Positions 46,884 through 55,800 of a stretch of 64,000 nucleotides of DNA are shown in pieces. Both the position numbers and the translations under genes were made by a program. Position 1 is the first letter of the stretch. Every line of letters starts with the position of its first letter. The notes beneath the pieces are model-generated. The model was not told where the DNA came from. It saw only the letters and a program-made list of their open reading frames with translations, and made no database searches. Location: NCBI GenBank assembly GCA_037145635.1, contig JBBCXB010000002.1, forward strand, positions 496,001 to 560,000. The letters run 5' to 3'. Source of the DNA: JAATFS01 sp037145635. GTDB lineage: Bacteria; Pseudomonadota; Gammaproteobacteria; Xanthomonadales; Xanthomonadaceae.

Positions 46884-47649
46884 TTATACAGCTCCTTGTT
46901 TCAGGGAGATAAAACCAAAAGAGGCATGGTTCAGTACAGATGCTCGTCACATCCAGACGGCAGTTCCGCACGCCATCGCGGCGCAGATTAAGCCTGCCTA
47001 AGTGAAGACTGCGTTAACGGTCAAATAACATGTGAAAACCATCACCAGCCCGGCCGACAACCGGCATTGCAACGTATACAGCTTCATGAAACGCGGCAAT
47101 GCCTGGATCCGGGAGGAAAACGGTCTTCGCGAGTGCGTATCGCCGTGCCTCCGGAGCGGACGCACCCTAACAGGGATGGGCCGGGAACGACAGCGCGCCA
47201 GGTGCCGCACCCCGCCCCGCCTTGCCTGAAGCGCGGCCCCTGCCCGTGCTGAACGGACGGTTGCGCAAACGCGCCCCGATACCCACGGCCGCCCTGCCCT
47301 CGCCGGCGCCCGCGAACCGCTCTCCGCGCAGACGCATGGTCGCGCCAGAAAAAGGAGGCATGGCCGCGCCAGAAAAGGCAGGCCGAGGGCACCGGAGTCC
47401 GCCGGGGGCAACGGCAGCCCGCGCGCCGGTTGCGCGCCCTCTGCCGCTCGGTCCGCCGCCGGTCGGCGGGGGCAGGGTCGGGCGGCACCCGACCGGCTGC
47501 GCGGATGCACCTGCCGACAGCGCCGCCGCGACCTCGCCACCCGGCGCCGGCCCGCCGCGACGCAGCGGCCAGCGCGGCCAGGCACGGCAGCGGTTGCGAC
47601 GGCGGCGCAATCCCGCACAATGGGCGCTTCCGTACGCCAGCGTATCCAT
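46884..47649. other. Divergent region between ompA and fadH
   Basis: About 766 bases. The ompA side (46884-47100) is AT-richer than the surroundings and must contain the strong ompA promoter and a leader with AAGGAG. The fadH side is GC-rich and includes an imperfect ~20-bp direct repeat (CGCGCCAGAAAA-type, about 47341-47385). No coding frame is convincing. Confidence 0.5.
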
Positions 47650-49686
47650 ATGCCGCACGCCAACGAAGCCGCTCCCGCCTACCCTCACCTGTTCGCCCCG
47701 CTCGACCTCGGTTTCACCCGGCTGCGCAACCGCGTGCTGATGGGCTCGATGCATACCGGGCTGGAAGACCGTGCACGCGACTTCCCGCGCCTGGCCGCGT
47801 ACTTCGCCGAGCGCGCGGCCGGCGGCGTCGGGCTGATCGTCACCGGCGGCTTCTCGCCCAATGTCGCGGGCTGGCTCAAGCCGTTCGGCGGCAAGCTGTC
47901 GTGGCCGTGGGAGACCCACCCGCACCGCCAGGTGACGCGCGCGGTGCACGCGCACGACGCCAAGATCTGCCTGCAGCTGCTGCACGCCGGCCGCTACGCC
48001 TACCACCCGCTGTCGGTGGCGCCGTCGCGGCTGAAGGCGCCGATCAATCCGTTCACGCCGCGGGCGCTGTCGGCCGGCGCGGTGGAGCGGCAGATCAGCG
48101 CCTATGCGCACGCCGCGCGGCGCGCGCGCGAGGCCGGCTACGACGGGGTCGAGGTGATGGGATCGGAGGGCTATCTGATCAACGAGTTCGTCGCCCCGCG
48201 CACCAACCGGCGCGACGACGCCTGGGGCGGCGATCCGGCGCGGCGCATGCGCTTCGCGGTGGAGATCGTGCGGCGCATCCGCGAGGCCTGCGGCCCGGAT
48301 TTCATCATCATCTACCGGCTGTCGCTGGTGGACCTGGTCGAGGACGGCAGCCAGTGGCAGGAGATCCTCGCGCAGGCGCAGGCGATCGAGGCCGCCGGCG
48401 CGACCCTGATCAACTCGGGCATCGGCTGGCACGAGGCGCGCGTGCCGACGATCGCCACCTCGGTGCCGCGCGGCGCCTTCGCCGGCGTGACCGCCAAGCT
48501 GCGCCCGCACCTGCGCGTGCCGGTGGTGGCCACCAACCGCATCAACATGCCCGAGGTCGCCGAGCGCATCCTCGCCGACGGCGCGGCCGACCTGGTGTCG
48601 CTGGCGCGGCCGCTGCTGGCCGACCCGGAGTGGGCCAACAAGGCGCGCCGCGGGCAGGCACACGCCATCAATACCTGCATCGCCTGCAACCAGGCCTGCC
48701 TGGACCACGTGTTCGAGAACAAGCTCGCCAGCTGCCTGGTCAACCCGCGGGCCGTGCGCGAGACCGAGCTGAACTATCGGCCCACGACCGCACCGCGCAG
48801 GATCGCGGTGGTGGGCGCAGGGCCGGCCGGGCTGGCCTGTGCGACCGTCGCCGCCGAACGCGGCCACCGGGTGACGCTGTTCGATGCCGGCGACGAGATC
48901 GGCGGCCAGTTCAACGTCGCCAAGCGCATTCCCGGCAAGGAGGAGTTCCACGAGACCCTGCGCTATTTCCGGCACCGGATCGAGGCCACCGGCGTCGAGC
49001 TGCGGCTGCGCACCCTGGTGCAGGCCCACGACCTGGCCGGGTTCGACGAGATCGTGCTCGCCACCGGCATCGAACCACGCGCGGTGAGCTTCCCCGGTGC
49101 CGACCATCCCAACGTCGTGTCCTACCTCGACGTGCTGCAGGGCCGGGTGCAGGCCGCCGACAAGGTGGCGATCATCGGCGCCGGCGGCATCGGCTTCGAC
49201 GTCGGCGAATACCTCGTGCAGGCGGGTCCGTCGTCGGCGCTGGACGTGCCGCGCTGGATGGCCGAGTGGGGCGTGGATCCGCACTTCGAGACGCGCGGCG
49301 CGCTGGCACCCCCGCGGCCGGAGCCGCCCGCCCGCCAGCTCTGGCTGCTGCAGCGCAGCCCGGGTCGGCCCGGCGCGCGGCTGGGCAAGACCACCGGCTG
49401 GATCCATCGCGCCACGCTCAAGGCCAAGGGCGTGCGCATGCTCGGCGGCGTGGAGTACCTGGGGATGGACGATGCCGGCCTGCGCGTGCGCATCGAGGGG
49501 CAGGAACAGACCCTGGACGTGGGCACCGTGGTGGTGTGCGCGGGACAGGAGCCACGCCGCGAACTGGTCGCGGCGCTGCAGGCGGCCGGGCAGGCGCCGC
49601 ACCTGATCGGCGGCGCCGACGTCGCCGCCGAGCTCGACGCCAAGCGTGCGATCGACCAGGGCAGCCGGCTGGCGGCCTCGCTCTGA
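47650..49686 (+). CDS. fadH: NADPH-dependent 2,4-dienoyl-CoA reductase
   Basis: A 678-residue iron-sulfur flavoprotein of beta-oxidation of unsaturated fatty acids. The N-terminal old-yellow-enzyme barrel binds FMN (GMHTGLEDR-like, read GSMHTGLEDRARDF). The [4Fe-4S] cysteines lie in CIACNQACLDHVF and LASCLVNP. The C-terminal half has two nucleotide folds: RRIAVVGAGPAGLACATVAA (FAD) and KVAIIGAGGIGFDVGEYL (NADPH). It reduces 2,4-dienoyl-CoA to 3-enoyl-CoA. ATG 47650 is chosen; a start at 47620 would add ten residues. Confidence 0.93.
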   Translation: MPHANEAAPAYPHLFAPLDLGFTRLRNRVLMGSMHTGLEDRARDFPRLAAYFAERAAGGVGLIVTGGFSPNVAGWLKPFGGKLSWPWETHPHRQVTRAVHAHDAKICLQLLHAGRYAYHPLSVAPSRLKAPINPFTPRALSAGAVERQISAYAHAARRAREAGYDGVEVMGSEGYLINEFVAPRTNRRDDAWGGDPARRMRFAVEIVRRIREACGPDFIIIYRLSLVDLVEDGSQWQEILAQAQAIEAAGATLINSGIGWHEARVPTIATSVPRGAFAGVTAKLRPHLRVPVVATNRINMPEVAERILADGAADLVSLARPLLADPEWANKARRGQAHAINTCIACNQACLDHVFENKLASCLVNPRAVRETELNYRPTTAPRRIAVVGAGPAGLACATVAAERGHRVTLFDAGDEIGGQFNVAKRIPGKEEFHETLRYFRHRIEATGVELRLRTLVQAHDLAGFDEIVLATGIEPRAVSFPGADHPNVVSYLDVLQGRVQAADKVAIIGAGGIGFDVGEYLVQAGPSSALDVPRWMAEWGVDPHFETRGALAPPRPEPPARQLWLLQRSPGRPGARLGKTTGWIHRATLKAKGVRMLGGVEYLGMDDAGLRVRIEGQEQTLDVGTVVVCAGQEPRRELVAALQAAGQAPHLIGGADVAAELDAKRAIDQGSRLAASL

Positions 49687-49975
49687 CGGCCACGCCGGCG
49701 GCGCCACGCCGCGGACCGACGCGGGCCATGCAGGCCCGGGACCGGGAGGCCACCGCCCCCCCCCATTCAGGCCGGATTGTGTGACCGCCACCTACCTTGC
49801 GCCAACTTTTTGACCCGCCACCCAGTCCCGGCGGGCGTCTTCGGCCCCTCTTCCGCGGCCGGAGTTCCGGGCGGCCCGTGACAGGCCGCCTCCCCATGAC
49901 GCCAAGCCTCTCGCGCTGGCCTCTCCGCTCCTGGAGGGACCGCAGCCGGGAGGCCCATACGGAGCAAGGAGTCAC

Positions 49976-50434
49976 ATGAAACTGGCCTGGATTCTCTGGC
50001 TGTCGCAGTTGTTGCCGCAGCCGGCCGCCGATTCGCTCTGCCTGAGCACCACCGTCTACCTGGAAGCCCGCGACCAGACCCTGCGCGGCCAGCAGGCGGT
50101 CGCCGAAGTCGCGCTGCGCCGCCTCGACAGCGGGCTGTGGGGCGACTCGATGTGCGAGGTGGTCACTGCCCGCAGCCAGTTCGCGCCCGCGCTGGTCGCT
50201 CCCGGCACGCAGCTGAAGAACAACGTCGCCTGGACCAAGGCGGTGGACGTGGCCTTCGCCGCCGAGCAGAACTGGGCGCTGCCGGTCGGCAAGCGCAAGG
50301 AGATCGTGCCGGGCGCCAGCCACTTCGCCGCCAGCGCCATCGCCAGCCCGAGCTGGCGCAACGCCTACCAGGTGGCCACCATCGGCGACCACACGTTCTA
50401 CCGCGTGCAGACGCTGCGCCCGCGCACCTCCTGA
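49976..50434 (+). CDS. Cell-wall hydrolase, SleB/CwlJ-like domain
   Basis: A 152-residue exported protein (short signal MKLAWILWLSQLLPQPAA). The mature part is one SleB-type hydrolase domain: CLSTTVYLEARDQTLRGQQA with the catalytic glutamate (YLEAR), QFAPAL, and a C-terminal GASHFAASAIASPSW. Such enzymes cleave peptidoglycan glycans; outside spore formers they serve wall remodelling. Start follows AAGGAGT. Its neighbours (fadH, gst) do not suggest a pathway. Confidence 0.8.
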   Translation: MKLAWILWLSQLLPQPAADSLCLSTTVYLEARDQTLRGQQAVAEVALRRLDSGLWGDSMCEVVTARSQFAPALVAPGTQLKNNVAWTKAVDVAFAAEQNWALPVGKRKEIVPGASHFAASAIASPSWRNAYQVATIGDHTFYRVQTLRPRTS

Positions 50435-50502
50435 GCGCGCCTTCGCTCCGCGGTGACGCCGATCGGCGGTACCCTCGCCGATCCTGTCCTGTCGGAGTCG
50501 AC

Positions 50503-51114
50503 ATGAAGCTCTACACCAAGCCCGGCGCCTGTTCGCTGGCGGACCACATCACGCTGCGCTGGTCCGGGCTGCCGTTCGACCTGCAGGTGATGGACGCGGC
50601 CGGCCTGAAGTCGCCCGACTACCTGAAGCTCAATCCGGCCGGCGCGGTGCCGTTGCTGCAGGTGGACGACTGGGTGCTGACCCAGAACGCGGCGATCCTC
50701 AACTACATCACCGACAGCGCGCCGGCCGGTGGCCTGGGCGCGGACGGCAGCGCGCGCAGCCGCGCCGAGATCAATCGCTGGATCGCCTTCGTCAACGCCG
50801 ACGTGCATCCGACCTTCAAGCCGATCTTCGGCGCCACCGCCTATCTGCAGGACCCGGCCATGATCGCGCTGAGCCAGGACGACGCGCGCCGCAAGCTGCG
50901 CACGCTGTACGAGCGCGTCGATGCCCACCTGCGCGACCATGCCTGGCTGGCCAACACCCGTTCGGGCGCCGATGCCTATCTGTTCGTGACCCTGCTGTGG
51001 GCACGCAAGGCCGGCGTCGACCTCCAGGGCCTGGATGCGCTCGACGGCTTCCGCCAGCGCCTGCAGGCCGATGCCGACGTGCAGGCCGCCCTGCGCGCCG
51101 AAGGCCTGGCCTGA
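50503..51114 (+). CDS. gst: Glutathione S-transferase
   Basis: A 203-residue GST of the bacterial beta class. MKLYTKPGACSLADHITLRW is the N-terminal thioredoxin fold with the active-site cysteine (C10) typical of beta-class enzymes; NPAGAVPLLQVDD gives the cis-proline and QNAAIL the glutathione-carboxylate contact. The helical C-domain includes the N-capping motif SGADAYLFV. It conjugates or reduces electrophiles with glutathione in the cytoplasm. Confidence 0.88.
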   Translation: MKLYTKPGACSLADHITLRWSGLPFDLQVMDAAGLKSPDYLKLNPAGAVPLLQVDDWVLTQNAAILNYITDSAPAGGLGADGSARSRAEINRWIAFVNADVHPTFKPIFGATAYLQDPAMIALSQDDARRKLRTLYERVDAHLRDHAWLANTRSGADAYLFVTLLWARKAGVDLQGLDALDGFRQRLQADADVQAALRAEGLA

Positions 51115-51214
51115 GCGACTCCCCGCAGCGGCCCGCACCGGCCGCTGCGGGATCCTCCACCACTGCGCGGACCCGGGGTCCGCCCGGGCGGCGGGCTCGA
51201 TCAATCCCGTTCGA

Positions 51215-52270
51215 TCAACCCAGTGTTTCCACCACGTTGCCGGCGCCATCGCGCAACTCGCTGGGCCGCACCACCACGGCGAACCCGTCCAGGCCCGGCA
51301 CCGGGTAGCGGCCGCGCTGCGGCCGCAGCGTGGCGCACAGCGCCGCCAGGGCCGGCGCATCCAGGCGGCACTCCAGCACGCCGTCCACGTCCTCCAGTGC
51401 GCTGACCGCGGCGGGCGCCAGGCGGACCTGCCGGTCGCTCCCGATCAGCCGCAGGTCCTGCCCGAACGGCAGGCGCCCGGGCAGCAGCCCCAGCAGCGAC
51501 GCTACCTGGTTCGCACCGATGACCAGCTCTCCCTGCGGCGGCTGCAGTGTCCAGTCGAGGTGCTCGACGAACAGGAAACCGGTCTGCGAGCCGTCGCGGG
51601 CGGCGCCGGCGTCGATCGCCGCGGCCACCGACGGGTCGGCCAGCAGCGAGCCGCGCTCCAGCGACGTGATCCACAGCGGCATGCGCTCGACCAGCGCATC
51701 GAGTACGTCCACGGTGGACCAGCGCTTGATCGCCAGTTCCTCGTCGTCGGTGAGGCCGACCACCTGCAGGAATTCCACGCGGCCGTTGGGCGTCTGCAGC
51801 GTCGCCAGTTCCGGATCGCGCACGAACGCGACGGCGCGGATCAGCGAATCGCTGTCGGCGGCGATGGGGCCGTTGGCGTTGAGGTAGTGGCCGTGCTCGA
51901 ACGGATTGCCGCTGCCGAACACGTAGCGGGCCAGGTTCTGCAGGAAGTTCAGCGCCCAGTTCGGCGGCTCGCTGCCGGGCGCCGCCGCCAGCCGGAAGGT
52001 CAGCTCGAAGCCCCAGCCGCTGATCTCGGGATCGTCCCCCTCCTTGTCGTAGAGCTCGGAGAACCCGTACGTCACGAAGTGCCAGTGCGGCTGCGGCAGG
52101 TCGCGCCAGTACGCGCTGATGCCGTACAGCGGATCGTTGCCGCCCAGCGCAGGGCTCAGCAGCGCGCCGTAGTGGCGCGGCGACTGCTGCGGGTAGTGGC
52201 GGGCCAGTTCCGCGTCGATTGCGTCCCAGCCCGGCGAATCGGTTGTGCCAATGCCGCCGTGTGCGACCAT
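51215..52270 (-). CDS. Suppressor-of-fused (SUFU) domain protein
   Basis: A 351-residue protein with the SUFU domain in its first half: GWDAIDAELARHYPQQSPRH, GGNDPLYGISAYWRDLPQPH, WHFVTYGFSELYDKE and ISGWGFELTFRLA are the family's conserved blocks. The second half (about 190-350) has no clear domain. Bacterial SUFU proteins often act as immunity proteins or adaptors in toxin loci, but no toxin gene is beside it. ATG 52270 is preferred; ATG 52300 would add ten residues. It is convergent with gst. Confidence 0.82.
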   Translation of the reverse strand: MVAHGGIGTTDSPGWDAIDAELARHYPQQSPRHYGALLSPALGGNDPLYGISAYWRDLPQPHWHFVTYGFSELYDKEGDDPEISGWGFELTFRLAAAPGSEPPNWALNFLQNLARYVFGSGNPFEHGHYLNANGPIAADSDSLIRAVAFVRDPELATLQTPNGRVEFLQVVGLTDDEELAIKRWSTVDVLDALVERMPLWITSLERGSLLADPSVAAAIDAGAARDGSQTGFLFVEHLDWTLQPPQGELVIGANQVASLLGLLPGRLPFGQDLRLIGSDRQVRLAPAAVSALEDVDGVLECRLDAPALAALCATLRPQRGRYPVPGLDGFAVVVRPSELRDGAGNVVETLG

Positions 52271-52327
52271 GAGACCGCCTTGTTGAAAACCAGCCGGCAT
52301 TCTAGCGGGCGCCTGCTGGCCTCCCGC

Positions 52328-54211
52328 CTAACCGCCGCCGCGCGCCAGCACCTGGCGGATCTCCTCGAGCGCGCCCGGATCGTCGAGCGTGGACAGGTCG
52401 CCGGGGTCGCGCCGCTCGGCCAGGGCCTGCAGCGAGCGCCGCAGCAGCTTGCCCGACCGCGTTTTCGGCAACGCGTTGACGATGTGCACGCGCGCCGGTC
52501 GCGCCACCGCGCCGAGCTGGCGCACCACGCATTGCTGCAGTTCGGCCGCCACCGCCGCCGGATCGAGCGGCGCCTGCCGCATCGTGGCGAACACCACCGG
52601 CACCTGGCCCTTGAGCTCGTCGTGCACGCCGATCACCGCGGCCTCGGCGACGCCCGGGTGGCCGGCGATCGCCTCCTCGATCTCGCGGGTGCCCAGGCGG
52701 TGGCCGGCGACGTTGATGACATCGTCGGTGCGGCCGAGGATGAAGGTATAGCCGTCCTCGTCGCGGATCGCCCAGTCCAGCGAGCTGTACAGCAGTTCCC
52801 GGAAATGGCTGAAGTAGCTCTGCAGGAAGCGCGCATCGTCGTTCCAGACCGTGCTCATGCAGCCGGGCGGCAGCGGCGGCACCATCACCAGCACGCCCTT
52901 CTGCCCCGCACGCACCTCCGCGCCGCTGTGCGGGTCGACGATCTTCATGCGGTAGCCGAGGTTGGGAAAGCCGGGCGAGCCGAAGCGCAGCGGCTTCATG
53001 TCCAGGCCCGGCAGCAGGGTCAGCGCCGGCCAGCCGGTCTCGGTCTGCCAGTAGTTGTCGATCACCGGCTTGCCGAGCGCGTCGTGGATCCAGGTCGCGG
53101 TGGGTTCGTCCAGCGGCTCGCCGGCCAGGAACAGGTACTTCAGCGCCGACAGGTCGCGCTCGCGGAGGTAGCGCGAGTCGTGCTTCTTCAGCACCCGGAT
53201 CGCGGTGGGCGAGGAGAACAGCGTGCGGACCCCGTACTTCTCGCACAGCGCCCACCAGATGCCCGGGTCCGGATCGACGGGCAGGCCCTCATACAACAGC
53301 GAGGTGCAGCCGCCGATCAGCGGGCCGTAGACGTTGTAGGAATGACCGACCGCCCAGCCCACATCGGAGGTGGAGAACATCACCTGCCCCGGCGCGCAGT
53401 CGAACACCGTGCGCATCGACTGCGCCATGGCCACCGCGTAGCCGCCGACGTCGCGCTGTACGCCCTTGGGCCTGCCGGTGGTGCCGGAGGTATACAGCAG
53501 GTAGCTGGGTTCGTTGGACTCCAGCCATTCGACCGGCACCTGCGCATCGCCCACTTCCGCGCGCAGGCTCGCGTAGTCGACATCGCGCCCCTCGATGCGG
53601 GGCTGCGCCGGGTCCAGCCCGCGCGAGACGATCAGCACCTTCGGCGGCGGCGAGGCCGCCTCCGCGCAGGCCGCATCGACCAGCGGCTTGTACGGGATCA
53701 GCTTGCCGCCGCGGCTGCCGGCATCGGCGGCGATCAGCAGCTTGGGCGTGGCATCGTCGATGCGCAGCGCCAGGTTGTGCGCGGCGAAGCCGCCGAACAC
53801 CACCGAATGCACGGCGCCGATGCGCGCGCAGGCCAGCATCGCGAACACCGCCTCGGCCATGTTCGGCATGTAGACGACCACGCGGTCGCCACGTCCGACC
53901 TGCAGGCGCTTGAGCACCGCGGCGAAGGCATTCACTTCGCGATGCAACTGGTGGTAGGTCAGCTCGCGGGTCTGCCCGGTCTCGCTGGAGACGGCGACCA
54001 GCGCCAGTTGGTCGCCGCGTGCGGCCAGGTGGCGGTCGACCGCGTTGTAGCAGAGGTTGGTCTGCCCGCCGACGAACCAGCGCCGGAACGGCGGGCGCGA
54101 GTAGTCCAGGATCTGCTGCGGCGGCACCTGCCAATGGATGGCCTCGGCCTGTTCGGCCCAGAACTCCTCCGGCCGCTCGATCGAACGGCGGTACAGCGTT
54201 TCGTAGTCCAC
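52328..54211 (-). CDS. prpE: Propionyl-CoA synthetase (acyl-CoA synthetase)
   Basis: A 627-residue AMP-forming acyl-CoA synthetase. Core motifs are YTSGTTGRPKG (P-loop), NYWQTETGWP (A5), and the C-terminal catalytic lysine in LPKTRSGKLLRR. The start MDYETLYRRSIERPEEFWAE and overall length match PrpE rather than the longer acetyl-CoA synthetase (about 650), so propionate is the likely substrate, with acetate as alternative. No methylcitrate-cycle genes lie next to it. Confidence 0.88.
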   Translation of the reverse strand: MDYETLYRRSIERPEEFWAEQAEAIHWQVPPQQILDYSRPPFRRWFVGGQTNLCYNAVDRHLAARGDQLALVAVSSETGQTRELTYHQLHREVNAFAAVLKRLQVGRGDRVVVYMPNMAEAVFAMLACARIGAVHSVVFGGFAAHNLALRIDDATPKLLIAADAGSRGGKLIPYKPLVDAACAEAASPPPKVLIVSRGLDPAQPRIEGRDVDYASLRAEVGDAQVPVEWLESNEPSYLLYTSGTTGRPKGVQRDVGGYAVAMAQSMRTVFDCAPGQVMFSTSDVGWAVGHSYNVYGPLIGGCTSLLYEGLPVDPDPGIWWALCEKYGVRTLFSSPTAIRVLKKHDSRYLRERDLSALKYLFLAGEPLDEPTATWIHDALGKPVIDNYWQTETGWPALTLLPGLDMKPLRFGSPGFPNLGYRMKIVDPHSGAEVRAGQKGVLVMVPPLPPGCMSTVWNDDARFLQSYFSHFRELLYSSLDWAIRDEDGYTFILGRTDDVINVAGHRLGTREIEEAIAGHPGVAEAAVIGVHDELKGQVPVVFATMRQAPLDPAAVAAELQQCVVRQLGAVARPARVHIVNALPKTRSGKLLRRSLQALAERRDPGDLSTLDDPGALEEIRQVLARGGG

Positions 54212-54571
54212 GCAGCCCTCCCAGACCCACGGTCACGAACGCCGAGCATAGCCCCGCGCCCGTGGCGCCGCCGCCCGACCTTGGTCGAACCCGGCCGTCC
54301 GGCCGCCCGGCCGCGCGCCGATGTGCCGTCGCCGGCACCGGCGACGCTTCGAAGCCTCGAAGTGCTATTGGAAGAGCGCAGGTGCACGGAATCGGCCCTG
54401 GTGACCGCGCGGTCCCGGCCTGCCGCCGCAGTGCACGCCTCCAGGGCTTCGGCGCGACCATGGGCGTCGCCCCGCCCGCGCCCGGCCCCCGGCGGCCTGG
54501 GGCGGCTGCGAGGCCGCCATCCCGCCTGCTCACACCCCCACGCGCGAAGGCGCCCGAGCCGCCGCAGCGGC
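54212..54571. other. Gap between prpE and SPFH gene
   Basis: 360 GC-rich bases upstream of prpE and downstream of the SPFH gene, both minus strand. I see no coding frame with family resemblance, no clear hairpin with a T-run and no repeat. Confidence 0.45.
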
Positions 54572-55567
54572 TCAGCCGGTGAGGCGGCGCAGCACGTCCT
54601 GCTTGGCGGTCTCGTAGTCCTGCGCGGTGATCAGGTCCTGCTCCAGCAGCGTCTTGAGCTGCCGCAGGCGCTGGACGGCCGCGTCGTCCGCGGCCGGCGG
54701 GGTCGCCGGTGCCGGGGCCAGCCCGTGCGCCATCGCCTGCCCGACGGCGGCCCCGGCCGCCAGCCCGGCCTCGAGGCCCGCCACGCCGCCGCCGCTGCGC
54801 GCCGCCAGCGGCAGCGCGTTCGCCGCCTGGTAGCGGGTGAAGCGGTCCAGGTCGCCGGCCATGCCGACCGCGATGCGCGTGTCCAGCGCGCGCTGCAGCT
54901 CGTCCGGCAGCGACACGCTCTCGACCGCCAACGCTTCCAGCGCGATGCCGTAGCGCGCGAACGCCGGCTTCAGGCGGGCCTGCAGGTGCTCGGCCATCAG
55001 CGCCTGGTTGGCGGCCAGGTCCAGGAACGAGCCGCCGGCATTGCCGAGGGTGTCGGCGATGCCGGCCACCACCAGGTTGCGCAGCTGCGCCTCCAGGTCC
55101 TCGACGGTGTAGCGCGCGCGGGTGCCGACGACTTCGCGGTAGAACGTCGCCACGTCGGCGACCTGGTAGCTGTAGATGCCGTGCGCACGCGCCCGCACCA
55201 TGCCGAACTCGCTGTCGCGCAGCGTCACCGGCTGTGCGGTACCCCAGCGCCGGCCGAGCTGCAGGCGCGTGGAAAAGAAGATCACGTCGGACTTGAACGG
55301 CGATTCGAAGCCCTTGTCCCAGTGCTGCAGTGCGGTGAGCACAGGCAGCGTGCGCGTGGTGAGCGTGTGCAGGCCCGGGCCGAACACGTCGGCCACCCGG
55401 CCTTCGTTGACGAACACCGCCTGCTGCGAGTCGCGCACGGTCAGGCGGGCGCCGTACTGGATCACCGCGTCCTGCAGCGGCAGGCGCCAGGCGAGCACGC
55501 CGTCGACATCCTCGGTCCACTGCAGGATCTCGACGAGCTGCTTACGCAGGAAAGAGCCAAGCACCAT
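54572..55567 (-). CDS. SPFH-domain protein with C-terminal SHOCT motif (YdjI/virion-core-like)
   Basis: A 331-residue protein. It begins MVLGSFLRKQLVEILQWTED, then an SPFH (band-7-like) domain of the virion-core/YdjI branch: IQYGARLTVRDSQQAVFVNE, GPGLHTLTTRTLPVLTALQH and GMVRARAHGIYSYQVADVAT. A coiled region follows, then an Ala-rich linker, and the end (LKTLLEQDLITAQDYETAKQ) is a SHOCT domain, a short oligomerisation module. No transmembrane helix is seen, so it likely forms ring-like assemblies at membranes. It lies 233 bp after the synthetase-like gene and is probably part of the same module. Confidence 0.8.
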   Translation of the reverse strand: MVLGSFLRKQLVEILQWTEDVDGVLAWRLPLQDAVIQYGARLTVRDSQQAVFVNEGRVADVFGPGLHTLTTRTLPVLTALQHWDKGFESPFKSDVIFFSTRLQLGRRWGTAQPVTLRDSEFGMVRARAHGIYSYQVADVATFYREVVGTRARYTVEDLEAQLRNLVVAGIADTLGNAGGSFLDLAANQALMAEHLQARLKPAFARYGIALEALAVESVSLPDELQRALDTRIAVGMAGDLDRFTRYQAANALPLAARSGGGVAGLEAGLAAGAAVGQAMAHGLAPAPATPPAADDAAVQRLRQLKTLLEQDLITAQDYETAKQDVLRRLTG

Positions 55568-55800
55568 GATCGAAACTCCTTGCGGTGGATGCGGGACGCA
55601 GGGCCGCAGGCGAAGGGAATCGCGCGCCGCGGCGCGGCCTCGCGCGGCGGCGTAGCGCCTGCCCGGACGGACGGAGCGAGCGGCGCATCGCGCGTACTCG
55701 CGCATGCGTGCGACGCTCCCAAGTATAGCGACGTGGAGGGTCGGCCATGCGGCGGCAACCCGCGGACCGCTGTTTGATCATCGGGGCGGCGGGGGCTCGG

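Noticed and set aside
47341..47385. Direct repeat with CGCGCCAGAAAA as a possible insertion-site duplication
   Set aside because: Only ~20 bp, imperfect, and nothing mobile lies between the copies.
51035..55777. A 1,580-codon open frame on the plus strand
   Set aside because: It is antisense to SUFU, prpE and SPFH genes with clear motifs; its own translation has no domain.
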